Source: JBBRWV01 sp038248985 (GTDB lineage Bacteria > Planctomycetota > Phycisphaerae > WQYP01). Taken from it: a DNA stretch of 19,364 nucleotides. A program made the translations under genes and the position numbers. Every line of letters begins with the position of its first letter. Position 1 is the first letter of the stretch. A model generated the notes under the pieces. The model had not been told where the DNA came from and did no database searches. It was given only the letters and a program-made list of their open reading frames with translations. Shown in pieces: positions 8,776-18,200 of the stretch. The stretch lies in contig JBBRWV010000071.1 of NCBI GenBank assembly GCA_038248985.1, positions 1 through 19,364 of the forward strand. The letters run 5' to 3'.

Positions 8776-9774
8776 TTATTCGGCATCTGTAAGCCACGCG
8801 CAAATATCGCCCGCATAGTACGTCACCACCAGCGACGCCCCCGCCCGCCGAAACGCCGTCATCGTCTCCAATACCACCCCCCGCTCGTCGATCCAGCCTC
8901 TTTCCGCCGCCGCCTTCACCATCGCGTACTCCCCACTCACCTGATAAACCGCCGTCGGTACATCTACTGCATCCGTCACACCCCGCAAAATATCCACATA
9001 CGGCCCCCCCGGCTTCACCATCACCATGTCCGCCCCCTGCTCCACATCCGCCAACGCCTCCGCAATCGCTTCCCGCTCACCACGCCGAAAATCCATCTGA
9101 TACGACTTGCGATCCCCAAACTGCGGCGGGCTCTCCGCGGCATCCCGGAACGGCCCGTAGAAACTCGACGCATACTTCACCGCATACGCCAGAATCGCCA
9201 CCTGCTCCTTGCCCTCCGCATCCAGCGCCGCCCGGATGGATTCCACCCCGCCATCCATCATCCCGCTCGGGGCCACCACCTCCGCCCCCGCCCGCGCATG
9301 CACAATCGCCTGCGTGCCCAGTCGTTGAATCGTCAAATCATTGTCCACCGTCGACACCCCCGGCCCCGCCGTCAGCGGTCCGCAATGGCCATGATTGGTG
9401 TATTCGCAGTAACACAAATCCGTCATCGCCAACATCTTCACCCCCGCCTCCTTGGCCCGCATCAGCGTCTCGCACACGGCATTCTTCGGATCATGCGCGT
9501 GCGAACCCAACGCATCTTTCTTCACCCCCTCCGTCACCCCAAACAACATGAATCCACCCACACCCAATTTCTCCAGCCGCCGCAACTCCACCAACGCTGT
9601 ATCCGGTGAAAACTGATAAACCCCCGGCATTGATGCAATCGGATTGCGCAAATTCTCCCCCAATCGCACAAACAGCGGCGCAATAAATTGCGCCGGATGC
9701 AGCCGAACCTCCGCCAGGGCTTCACGCATTTTCGGTAACAGTCGCAGGCGGCGGGGGCGTTGAGACATGGGCAT
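8776..9774 (-). CDS. hemB: Porphobilinogen synthase (delta-aminolevulinic acid dehydratase)
   Basis: HemB joins two molecules of 5-aminolevulinate to porphobilinogen, the first common step towards heme, siroheme and cobalamin, in the cytoplasm. The 332-aa length is normal for the (beta/alpha)8-barrel family. The zinc motif DLCYCEYTNHGHCG is complete (Cys121, Cys123, Cys131), so this is a zinc-dependent type. The two Schiff-base lysines are Lys200 (AYAVKYASSFYGPFRDAA) and Lys254 (MVMVKPGGPYVDI). The active-site flap region around SPPQFGDRKSYQMD is also typical. The first ATG (9774) is preferred because AAAGG lies eight bases upstream; ATG 9768 is possible. It is divergent from argJ and upstream of the zinc-ribbon gene, with no clear terminator between the two minus-strand genes. 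Confidence 0.97.
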   Translation of the reverse strand: MPMSQRPRRLRLLPKMREALAEVRLHPAQFIAPLFVRLGENLRNPIASMPGVYQFSPDTALVELRRLEKLGVGGFMLFGVTEGVKKDALGSHAHDPKNAVCETLMRAKEAGVKMLAMTDLCYCEYTNHGHCGPLTAGPGVSTVDNDLTIQRLGTQAIVHARAGAEVVAPSGMMDGGVESIRAALDAEGKEQVAILAYAVKYASSFYGPFRDAAESPPQFGDRKSYQMDFRRGEREAIAEALADVEQGADMVMVKPGGPYVDILRGVTDAVDVPTAVYQVSGEYAMVKAAAERGWIDERGVVLETMTAFRRAGASLVVTYYAGDICAWLTDAE

Positions 9775-9966
9775 GCAATCAACCTTTCACAGGTGCTATC
9801 CCTGCAGAATAACGAAAACCCGCGCAAGAAGGAACGCCCCAACGCGGCCCCACACCCTATCGCTCCCGAGCAGTGGGGGGTGGCAAGCGGTAGGGGGGTG
9901 ACTTCATTCCGCAATCCCCCATACCCACGCCGTCCTCCTCGCGTTATTATTCGCACTCCCATTTTT

Positions 9967-9972
9967 CAGGAG
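9967..9972 (+). promoter_or_regulatory. Ribosome binding site setting the argJ start
   Basis: CAGGAG lies nine bases before ATG 9982. The 74 in-frame codons upstream of it do not resemble ArgJ and overlap the start of divergent hemB. TATTAT (9945-9950) just upstream could be a -10 box, but I see no good -35. Confidence 0.75.
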
Positions 9973-9981
9973 TGCTTTCTC

Positions 9982-11217
9982 ATGCCCAACACCACCATCA
10001 CCGCCCCGCAAGGCTTTCGTGCCGCCGCCCTCCATTGCGGAATCAAACTCTCCGGCAAGCCTGACCTCGCCCTCCTCGTCAGCGATGTCCCCGCCACCGC
10101 CGCCGCCGTCTTCACCACCAACAAAGTCGTCGGCGCTCCCGTCATCGTCGGACGCAAACACATCCAAAGCGGCACCCTCCGCGCCTGCATCGTCAACAGC
10201 GGCTGCGCCAACGTCTGCACCGGCGACCGTGGCCTAAAAGACGCCCTCGAAATGTGCGCCCTCACCGCCAAAAACCTCCCCGCCACCGCCCTCACTGAAG
10301 TCCTCCCCTTCTCCACCGGCGTCATCGGCCACTTCCTCCCCATGGATAAAGTGCGTGCCGGCATCCCCCAAGTCATCGCCCAACTCAGCAATTCCCCCGC
10401 CGCCGGCACCGCGTTCTCCAACGGCATCCTCACCACCGATCTCGTTCCCAAAACCGCCTTCGCCACCCTCAAACTCGACGGCCAACTCGTAACCATCGCC
10501 GGCGCTTGCAAAGGCTCTGGCATGATCGCTCCCAACATGGCCCCGCCCTCTCCCCCTCACGCCACAATGCTCGCCTACGTCGCCACCGATGCCGCCGTCT
10601 CCCCCCCCGCGCTGCGCAAACTTATGGCCGACATCACCAACCGCACCTTCAACTGCGTCACCGTCGACCAGCACACCAGCACCTCTGACTCGTTCGTCAT
10701 CCTCGCCAACGGTCTCGCCGGCAATAAAAAAATCACCGGCGGATTCGCCCTGCAAAAATTCTCCGCCGCCCTCTATCAAGTTGCCGACTCACTCTCCCAG
10801 CAGATCGCCCGCGATGGCGAAGGCGCCACCAAACTGGTCACCGTCACCGTCTCCGGCGCTGCCTCTCCCGCCGATGCCAAACGCGCTGCCGAAGCCATCG
10901 CCAACTCTCCGCTCTGCAAAACCGCCATCCACGGTGGCGATCCCAACTGGGGCCGCTTCGTCTCCGCCGCCGGCTACTCTGGCGCCGCGATGAACCCTGA
11001 CCAATCCCTCTGCAAAGTCGGCCCGATCGTCGTCTTCAAGAACGGCCGCCCCACAGAAATCCGCCTGGCCGACGTCCAAAAAATCATGCAGCAAAAAGAT
11101 CTCGCCATTCATGTGGATCTCGGTATCAAGAAAGGGAAATCCGCCGGCTCCCATCGCGTCTACACCTGCGACCTCTCCCGCGAATACATCGCCATCAACG
11201 CCGATTATCACACCTGA
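9982..11217 (+). CDS. argJ: Glutamate N-acetyltransferase / ornithine acetyltransferase
   Basis: ArgJ moves the acetyl group from N-acetylornithine to glutamate in the cyclic arginine pathway; some members also acetylate glutamate from acetyl-CoA. The protein is made as one chain (411 aa, normal length) and cuts itself between Ala and Thr. The new N-terminal Thr is the nucleophile. Family blocks are clear: NSGCANVCTG (72-81), STGVIG (111-116), KGSGMIAPNMA (177-187), TVDQHTSTSDS (227-237), GGDPNWGR and the C-terminal INADYHT. Usually PNMATML contains the cleavage site. Here seven residues, PPSPPHA (188-194), separate PNMA from TML, so the cut would fall at Ala194-Thr195. The TVDGDTST-type block is changed to TVDQHTST. 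Whether it is mono- or bifunctional cannot be told. It is divergent from hemB and has no visible arginine-pathway neighbours. Confidence 0.95.
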   Translation: MPNTTITAPQGFRAAALHCGIKLSGKPDLALLVSDVPATAAAVFTTNKVVGAPVIVGRKHIQSGTLRACIVNSGCANVCTGDRGLKDALEMCALTAKNLPATALTEVLPFSTGVIGHFLPMDKVRAGIPQVIAQLSNSPAAGTAFSNGILTTDLVPKTAFATLKLDGQLVTIAGACKGSGMIAPNMAPPSPPHATMLAYVATDAAVSPPALRKLMADITNRTFNCVTVDQHTSTSDSFVILANGLAGNKKITGGFALQKFSAALYQVADSLSQQIARDGEGATKLVTVTVSGAASPADAKRAAEAIANSPLCKTAIHGGDPNWGRFVSAAGYSGAAMNPDQSLCKVGPIVVFKNGRPTEIRLADVQKIMQQKDLAIHVDLGIKKGKSAGSHRVYTCDLSREYIAINADYHT

Positions 11218-11377
11218 TCTCCGCCTGTGCCTCGACCCGCCTCGCCCGACCGGCCTCACCCGTCCCGCCTCATGGGTACGCCCCATAACCTCCTCCCTCC
11301 CACTACTGCCTTCAGCCCCACGCAAAAATACCCGATGAATTCTCCGTCCCCTTCAACGGCTTCGGAGAATCCCCCAC

Positions 11378-12760
11378 ATGGCGTACATCGAATCGCCCAT
11401 GGTCACCGAAGTTCGGCTTTCCGAAGTCGTCTCCGCCCTCTCCTACGCCCTCGATCTCGTCGAAGGACAAGCCGAAGGCCACGCCGTCCGCACCTGCTTC
11501 ATCGGCATGCGCATCGCCCACGACCTGCGCCTCCGCCCCCGCCTCCGCTCCGCACTTTTTTACGCTCTGCTGCTCAAAGACCTCGGCGGCTCCAGCAACG
11601 CCTCCAAAATCTGCTACCTCTTCGGCACCGATGACCGCAGCGTCAAAAAAGATCTCAAAACCACCCACTGGACAAAACTCTCCGAAAAAATTCGCTACGT
11701 CCTCCGCAATGTCGCCCCGGGTGCCAGCTATTTCACCAGGCTCCTCCGCGCCCTCCGCGTCTTCAATGATGGCGATCGCCTCGCCCGCAAGCTCGTCGAA
11801 ATGCGCTGCGACCGCGGTGCCATGATCTCCCGCAAACTCCTCATGCCCGATGAAACCTCCATCGCCCTCCGCTGCCTCGACGAACACTGGAACGGTCAAG
11901 GCCATCCCGAAGGACTCCGCGGCCATGACATCCCCCTCCTCTCCCGCATCCTCGGCCTCGCCCAAACCGTCGAAGTATTCCTCACCCGTGACGGCGTCGA
12001 TGCCGCCCTCGATGTCGCCCTCCATCGCGCCGGCTCCTGGTTCGATCCCGAACTCGTCAAAATCCTCGCCAAAACCCGCCATGATTCCGCCTTCTGGGAA
12101 ACCGTCCGCGCTCCCGACCTCTTCAAACGCGTTATCACGCTGGAACCGCAGGACCACGTCGCCCTCGTCACCGATGAGCACCTCGATCGCATCGCCGTAG
12201 GCTTCGGCCAGGTCATTGACGCCAAATCGCCCTGGACCTTCCGCCACTCCGAAGCCGTCGCCGAAATCTCCGTCGGCATCGCCCGCACCCTCGGCCTCCT
12301 CGAATCCGATGTCCGCCACCTCCGCCGCGCGGCCCTGCTCCACGATGTCGGCAAACTCGGCATCTCCAATCTCATTCTCGACAAACCCGGCAAACTCAAT
12401 CCCCACGAAATGGCCCAGGTCCGCCAGCACCCCGCCTTCACCTACCAAATCCTCAACCGCGTCCGCGGATTCGGCAACATCGCCCACCTCGCCGCCGCAC
12501 ACCATGAGCGTCTCGATGGCCACGGCTATCACGAAGGCCTCTCCGCCTCCGCCATTTCCCTCCCCGTCCGCATCCTCACCGTCGCCGACATGTACGAAGC
12601 TCTCGCCGCCCAACGCCCCTATCGCCAGGACCTCAGCGAAGGCCAGGTCACTGAAATTCTCACCCGCCAACTCGGCACCGGCATCGATCCCGAGGTCTTC
12701 GCCGCCCTGCAATGCTTCCTCAACACCAGCAACTACGAACCGATCCGCCTCGCCGCCTGA
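11378..12760 (+). CDS. Tandem HD-GYP-type phosphohydrolase
   Basis: The protein (460 aa) contains two HD-GYP-like halves. The C-terminal half has the metal-binding set: His290, His322-Asp323 (LLHDVGKLG), His351, and HHERLDGHGYHEGL (375-388), followed by ADMYEAL (403-409). This would be the catalytic domain; many HD-GYP proteins hydrolyse cyclic di-GMP. The signature GYP reads GYH. The N-terminal half keeps the fold pattern but is eroded: HD is replaced by Lys67-Asp68 (LLLKDLGG), and the HHExxDGxGYP block reads DEHWNGQGHPEGL (168-180). It may be regulatory. No receiver, PAS or membrane domain is visible, so it is probably cytoplasmic. GGAG (11364-11367) precedes ATG 11378 by ten bases. It could act on another phosphorylated substrate; the HD-GYP fold is secure, the substrate is not. 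Confidence 0.88.
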   Translation: MAYIESPMVTEVRLSEVVSALSYALDLVEGQAEGHAVRTCFIGMRIAHDLRLRPRLRSALFYALLLKDLGGSSNASKICYLFGTDDRSVKKDLKTTHWTKLSEKIRYVLRNVAPGASYFTRLLRALRVFNDGDRLARKLVEMRCDRGAMISRKLLMPDETSIALRCLDEHWNGQGHPEGLRGHDIPLLSRILGLAQTVEVFLTRDGVDAALDVALHRAGSWFDPELVKILAKTRHDSAFWETVRAPDLFKRVITLEPQDHVALVTDEHLDRIAVGFGQVIDAKSPWTFRHSEAVAEISVGIARTLGLLESDVRHLRRAALLHDVGKLGISNLILDKPGKLNPHEMAQVRQHPAFTYQILNRVRGFGNIAHLAAAHHERLDGHGYHEGLSASAISLPVRILTVADMYEALAAQRPYRQDLSEGQVTEILTRQLGTGIDPEVFAALQCFLNTSNYEPIRLAA

Positions 12761-13085
12761 TGATCCACCAACAAAAATTAAATTCTTCCGCAAAAAAAGT
12801 TTCCCTCCCTCCAACCCCTGCACTAATATAAGTCCAGCTATTCAAGGCGACGTATTCCCCTCAGTTCGCTATGTTTCGTTATGTTTCGCTATGTATGGAA
12901 AGGCCTATGCGTAGGCTCTTCGAAAATCCCGTGACCCGTCAGGTGGCCCACTCTGCCATTCCGTCACCCATGCCTGTGTGTCTCCGTCTATCCATTTAAC
13001 TGTTCGACTACCGTCCGATCACTCGCGACCGCCGGTGCCTTCCGTTCGCGCCTATTCCTGTTAGCCCTGATTCTCGAGTATTTCC
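12761..13085. other. 325-base spacer upstream of the antiporter gene
   Basis: I see no gene or known RNA here. It holds an AT-rich TAATATAAG stretch (12824-12832) that could be a -10 box without a good -35. Three 10-base direct repeats (12863-12892) and a short stem GCCTA-TGCG-TAGGC (12903-12916) follow. No intrinsic terminator is visible for the upstream gene. It could be a long regulatory leader of the antiporter. Confidence 0.45.
12863..12892. repeat. Three 10-base direct repeats (consensus GTTTCGYTAT)
   Basis: The units are AGTTCGCTAT, GTTTCGTTAT and GTTTCGCTAT, directly abutting. The 10-base period is about one helical turn, so a protein could bind the same face repeatedly. It lies about 195 bases upstream of the antiporter start. 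Function is unknown. Confidence 0.5.
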
Positions 13086-15149
13086 ATGCACTCCAACTTC
13101 CTCCAAGACCTCGCCATCATCCTCGCCGTCGCCGGCATCGTCACCCTCCTCTTCCACAAAATCAAACAACCCGTCGTCCTCGGCTACATCATCGCCGGCG
13201 TCATCGTCGGCCCCAAAATGTGGTCTTTCGCCCCCGTCCATGATCAGCACACCATCGAAAACCTCGCTGAACTCGGCGTGATCCTCCTCATGTTCGGCCT
13301 CGGCCTCCACTTCAGCCTCAAAAAAATCCTCCAGGTCGGCCTCACCGCCCTCGTCGCCGCCGTGCTCGAAATCGCCGTCATGTTCCTCGCCGGCTACGCC
13401 CTCGGCCGCGCCTTCGGCTGGGGCACAATGGACAGTATCTTCCTCGGCGCCATCCTCTCCATCAGTTCCACCACCATCATCATCAAGGCCCTCCAGGACC
13501 TCGGTCTCGTCAAAGCTGAATTCGCCAACATCGTCTTCGGCATCCTCATCATCGAAGACATCCTCGCCATCGCCATGCTTGCCCTCCTTTCCAGCGTCGC
13601 CTCTACCGGCACCATCAACCTCCAGGACGTCGCCGTCACCCTCGGCAAACTCTCCGTCTTCCTCACCGTCGTCCTCGTCGTCGGCCTCCTCTTCGTCCCG
13701 GTCCTCATCCGCTACGTCAACAAATTCAAATCCGACGAAATGCTCCTCATCGTCGTCCTCGCCCTCTGCTTCGGCGTCTCCCTCATCGCCCTGCGCCTCG
13801 ATTACTCCGTCGCCCTCGGGGCCTTCCTCATCGGTGCCATCGTTGCCGAAACCCGCGAGCACGGCAAAATCGAAGTCCTCGTCGCCCCCGTCCGCGACAT
13901 GTTCGCCGCCGTCTTCTTCGTCGCCATCGGCATGCTCATCGACCCCCAGATACTCTGGCAGTACCGCATCCCCATCCTCGTCATCACCATCGTCGTCGTC
14001 CTCGGAAAAATCTTCGCCTGCGGACTCGGCTCCCTCATCACCGGCCACGATCGACGTACCGCCCTCCGCGTCGGCATGTGCGTCTCCCAGATCGGCGAAT
14101 TCTCCTTCATCATCGCCACCCTCGGCTTCCAACGCCACGTCACCAGCGACTTCCTCTACCCCATCACCATCGCTGTCTCCGCCCTCACCACCCTCCTCAC
14201 CCCCTACCTCATCAAATCCTCCGATCCCCTCACCCTCAGCGTCGATCGCTACGGCCCACGCTGGCTCATCGCCTATATCGATCTCTACACCACCTGGGTC
14301 TCCCGCCTCAACCGCTCCACCACCTCCACACCCCACGTCCGCAAACTCTTCATTCGCTGGGCCTTCCAACTCTCCCTCAACTTCGCCCTCCTCACCGGCA
14401 TCCTCATCGCCTCTGCCTACCTCGGAAAAATCTTCGCCGATCGCCCCTCCACCCTCCCCACCTGGACGGGCGGGCCCGCCGCCGGCATCTGGCTCATCGG
14501 CACCCTCCTCGCCCTCCCGCTCCTCATCGCCATCCTCCGCAAACTCCGCGCCGTCGCCATGACCCTCGCCGAACTCAGCGTCACCCGCGCCGCCGCCGGT
14601 GAACGCGCCCCCGCCCTCCGCGCCGTCGTCGCCAACACCCTTCTCACCCTCGGCATCCTCGGCACCATCCTCTGGATGGTCGCCCTCACCTACGCCATCC
14701 TTCCTCCCTGGCCCGTGCTCGTCGTCCTCCTGGTCCTCATCGTCGCCATCGCCATCGCCATGTGGGGCTCCTTCATCCGCGTCTACGCCAAGGCCCAGAT
14801 CAATCTCGCCGAAACCTTCCGCGACAATTCCTCCAGCCCCATCGCCCTGCCCTCCCCCGCTCTGCCCATCCTCGAAGGTGCCGAACTTCTCTCTCTCACC
14901 CTCACTCCCCAATCCCCCGGCGCCGGCAAACTCATCCGCGAACTTCAGGTACGCACCACCACCGGCGCCAGCGTCGTCGGCATCGACCGCGCCGGTACGC
15001 CCATCATCAACCCCGGCCCCGATGAAGAACTCCGCCCCGGCGACCGCGTCCTCCTCCTCGGCACCGATGAACAACTCCAACGCGCCGCCCTCTCCATCGG
15101 TGGCCCCGCCGCCGGCGACAAATCCGCCTCCCAATCCCTCGGCCGCTGA
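13086..15149 (+). CDS. CPA2-family cation/proton antiporter with TrkA_C domain
   Basis: This 687-aa membrane protein resembles Kef-type monovalent cation/proton antiporters, which exchange K+ or Na+ for H+ across the inner membrane. Residues about 5-380 form the Na+/H+ exchanger domain with many hydrophobic helices. Typical motifs are PVVLGYIIAGVIVGP (29-43), SISSTTIIIKAL (125-136), GILIIEDILAI (152-162, Glu157-Asp158 at the ion-binding helix) and SQIGEFSFII (334-343). A second membrane part (about 420-565) adds roughly four helices. A soluble TrkA_C/RCK_C-like domain (about 598-672) ends in DEELRPGDRVLLLGTDEQL, which usually binds a regulatory ligand. The NAD-binding RCK_N domain of KefB and KefC is absent. 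No strong ribosome binding site is seen before ATG 13086. It is followed 78 bases later by the secreted protein gene. The transported ion is uncertain. Confidence 0.9.
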   Translation: MHSNFLQDLAIILAVAGIVTLLFHKIKQPVVLGYIIAGVIVGPKMWSFAPVHDQHTIENLAELGVILLMFGLGLHFSLKKILQVGLTALVAAVLEIAVMFLAGYALGRAFGWGTMDSIFLGAILSISSTTIIIKALQDLGLVKAEFANIVFGILIIEDILAIAMLALLSSVASTGTINLQDVAVTLGKLSVFLTVVLVVGLLFVPVLIRYVNKFKSDEMLLIVVLALCFGVSLIALRLDYSVALGAFLIGAIVAETREHGKIEVLVAPVRDMFAAVFFVAIGMLIDPQILWQYRIPILVITIVVVLGKIFACGLGSLITGHDRRTALRVGMCVSQIGEFSFIIATLGFQRHVTSDFLYPITIAVSALTTLLTPYLIKSSDPLTLSVDRYGPRWLIAYIDLYTTWVSRLNRSTTSTPHVRKLFIRWAFQLSLNFALLTGILIASAYLGKIFADRPSTLPTWTGGPAAGIWLIGTLLALPLLIAILRKLRAVAMTLAELSVTRAAAGERAPALRAVVANTLLTLGILGTILWMVALTYAILPPWPVLVVLLVLIVAIAIAMWGSFIRVYAKAQINLAETFRDNSSSPIALPSPALPILEGAELLSLTLTPQSPGAGKLIRELQVRTTTGASVVGIDRAGTPIINPGPDEELRPGDRVLLLGTDEQLQRAALSIGGPAAGDKSASQSLGR

Positions 15150-15217
15150 TGCCTTCCCGCCCCCCAGCGGCTATGATTCAACGCATCACTTCTCCCCAAC
15201 CGGCGTTTTGCCCACAT

Positions 15218-15222
15218 GGAGG
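15218..15222 (+). promoter_or_regulatory. Ribosome binding site setting the start of the secreted protein
   Basis: GGAGG lies five bases before ATG 15228. It overlaps the alternative ATG 15216, which therefore cannot use it. Starting at 15228 also gives a clean signal peptide. Confidence 0.75.
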
Positions 15223-15227
15223 TCCGC

Positions 15228-18200
15228 ATGTCCATCTTTCTCCGCGCCCGTTTTCTCTTCGTCTTGCTCTTCCTCTCGTTCCTCGCCACGCCCCTCCTCG
15301 CCCAGCAATCCCACAACAATGTCCTCAACGCCGTCCCCGTCCCCAAAAACGTCAAACCCGCCATCGACGGCGATCTCTCCGAATGGGACACCTCCGGACG
15401 CATCATCATCTGCCGCGATGTCGGCCGACAACTCAACAAATACAGCGCTGCACTCTCCATGATGTACGATGCCGACGCCCTCTACGTCGGCGTCGATTGG
15501 TCCGATCCCACACCCATGGTCAACAATTACGACCCCCGCTTCGATGTCGATCTCCGCTACTGCTTCCACTCCGATTCCCTTCAACTCCACTTCAAAACCG
15601 ATCAGGAACGCAAAGTCATCAACTGGTTCTACACCAAGGGCAATACCCCCGGCGTCAACGTGCTCGATGGCTGGTTCCCCTGGGGCGAAAAAAAAATCAC
15701 CTACATCGACGGCATCGTCAAACTCGGCATCACCGCCGCCTTCCAACCCAAAAAAGACGGCAAAGGCTACTTCCAGGAAATGCGCATCCCCTGGGCCGCC
15801 ATCGTCAAATCCGGCAAAGCCTTCGCCGCCGGCTCTGAATTCGAATGCATGCTCGACCTCGTCTGGGGCCCTGACTCCGGCAAAGGCTGGCCCATCAATC
15901 ACATGATGGACCTCGTCCAACCCAACGCCGTCCACGCCGGCTGGTTCTGGGAAGTCCAACGCATGTACGGCAAAGTTAAACTCTCGCCCACCGGCAATCT
16001 CACCCTGCCCGAACCCGAGTTTCTCATCAAGGCCCGCCTCGAAAGCCCCCGCCTCCAGGCCACCGCCGGACCCATCAAACTCCCGTATGAAATGCCTTTC
16101 GACGGCTTCGCCACCCTCGTCATCGAAAACGAAAAAGGCGAACGCATCCGCAATCTCATCGGCATGGCCCCGCGCCGCAAAGGCCCCCAATCCGATCTCT
16201 GGGATTGCCTCGATGAAGCCGGAAAACTCGTCCCCCCCGGAAATTTCCGCTTCCGCGGACTCGTCCATCAAGGCATCAACCCCACCTATGAAGCCACCTA
16301 CGGTACCCCCGGCAATCCCCCCTGGGATACTGCCGACGGCACCGGCGCCTGGCTCAGCGACCACTGCGCCCCGCGCGCCGTCGCCGCCTCCAAAGACATC
16401 ATGATCCTCGCCGCCGAAATGGCCGAATCCGGCAACTCCATCATCGGCGTCGATCTCGACGGCCAAAAGAAATGGGGCGAAAGCACCATCGCCGGCATCC
16501 ACTCCCTCGCCGCCGATGAAAAATATGTCTACCTCTACCTCCACTCTTGGCAGGTCAAACCCTCCCTCGCCCGCATGGATGTAAAAAACGGCTCCTATGC
16601 CCCCTTCTCCACCGCCGATGGCCCCAAACTCAAGCTCGATCTCTTTGTCGATATCCAAAAAACCATCGATGAATACAAAGCCCAACCCGGTGCCAAACCC
16701 GCCGACGCCCCCAACATCCCCTGGGTCAGCAACATCGCCGTTGGCCCCGACCGCATCGCCCTCTCCGTCGGTGGCGATTCCGGCATCGTCCGCTTCTTCG
16801 ACAAAAACACCGGCGCCGTAACCACCGCACTCGCCGTTCCCAAACTCGGCTACATCGCCTACGATCCCTCCGGCGTCCTCTTCGTCTGGTCCGACAACAA
16901 AATCTGCAAAGTCGTCGACGACAAACTCATCCCCGTACTCACCCAAAACCTTCCCGTCTTTGCCGATGGATTCGCCATCGATGCCCAAGGCCAGTTCTTT
17001 CTCAACGTCCGGGCCCAACAGCAAGTCCGCGTCTACGACCACGCCGGAAAACTCCTCCGCTCCATCGGTCTCGCCGGCGGACGCCCCCAGCGCGGCAAGT
17101 GGGAACCCAACGGCCTCCTCAACCCCATCTCTCCCGCCATCGACACCCGCGGACGCCTCTGGATCGCCGAAGAAAACATGACCCCCAAACGCGTCTCCGT
17201 CTGGACCGCCGACGGAAAACTCGTACGCGATTTCATCGGACCCGCCACCTACGGCGGCACCGGCGCCATCGCTGACCCTGCCGATAAAACCCGCGTCTTC
17301 GGCAGCGGCTGCGAATTCAAACTCGACTACAAAAACAATACGGCCACCATCGTCTCCGCCCTCGGCACCCCCGAAGGCCAGATCATGAAAGCCCACGGCC
17401 GCGATTACTTCATGTCCAAACAGGGCTCCCTCTCCATCCGCACCGGTGACACCCTCCGACCCGTCGCCGCCATGGCCGCCTTCCGCGCCGGTGAAGCCGA
17501 CCAATACCAAAACTACAACTTGCCCAAGGCCCCCGAAGGCACCCACGGCTACGCCACCCAGTCTTTCCTCTGGATGGATGCCAACGACAACGGAAAACCC
17601 GACGCCGGCGAAACCGTCAGCGGCTCCACCTGGGATGGCTGGAAAAATTTCCCCTACCCCTTGGGCACCGCCGGCTATTTCGGCAGTTACTGGCTCGATG
17701 AAAACTTCAATCTCTATGGCTTTGCACGCGAAAGTTACGGCGGACAGGGCGGACGTGGCCCCTTCGTCACCAAAATGCTTCTCACCGGCTGGACCGCCGG
17801 CGGCGCTCCCATCTGGGATTTCAAAAAACAGCAGCTCATCATTCAGCCCAAACTCACTGGCCCCAACACCCTCTATCTTCCCACCGATGGCTGCGTCATC
17901 GTCGGCGCTCCCATCACCGCCATCCGCGACGATGGCCACGTCCTCTGGACCTACAAAGACCAGTGGACCGGCGTCCATGACTCCCACCACTCACCCCTCC
18001 CCGAACGCGATGACACCCTCATCGGCGTCCTCGGCTGCATCGGCAGCGCCAAATCTCCCCTCGGCACCGTCTTCGCCATGCACTCCAACCTCGGCCGACT
18101 CTACCTCATGACTGTTGACGGCCTCCTCGTCGCCAGCGTCTTCGAAGATTGCCGCCTCGGTGGCGCCTCCTGGCCCAAAACCGCCATTCAGGGCGCTTCC

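Noticed and set aside
11272..11286. ATGGG/CCCAT mini-hairpin after argJ as a terminator
   Set aside because: Only a five-base stem and no T-run follows.
11312..12823. A 503-codon open frame on the minus strand opposite the HD-GYP gene
   Set aside because: Low-complexity acidic composition and no ribosome binding site; the plus-strand HD-GYP motifs are clear.
13008..15134. A 708-codon open frame on the minus strand opposite the antiporter gene
   Set aside because: It is very rich in Gly, Asp, Glu and Ala with no family likeness. It arises because C-ending codons on the real strand leave the opposite strand without stops. The plus strand encodes a clear membrane transporter.
15186..17990. A 934-codon open frame on the minus strand opposite the secreted protein gene, with a further 369-codon frame at 17991-19100
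   Set aside because: Same artefact of C-ending codons: acidic, glycine-rich, no motifs. The plus strand has a signal peptide and recognisable domains.
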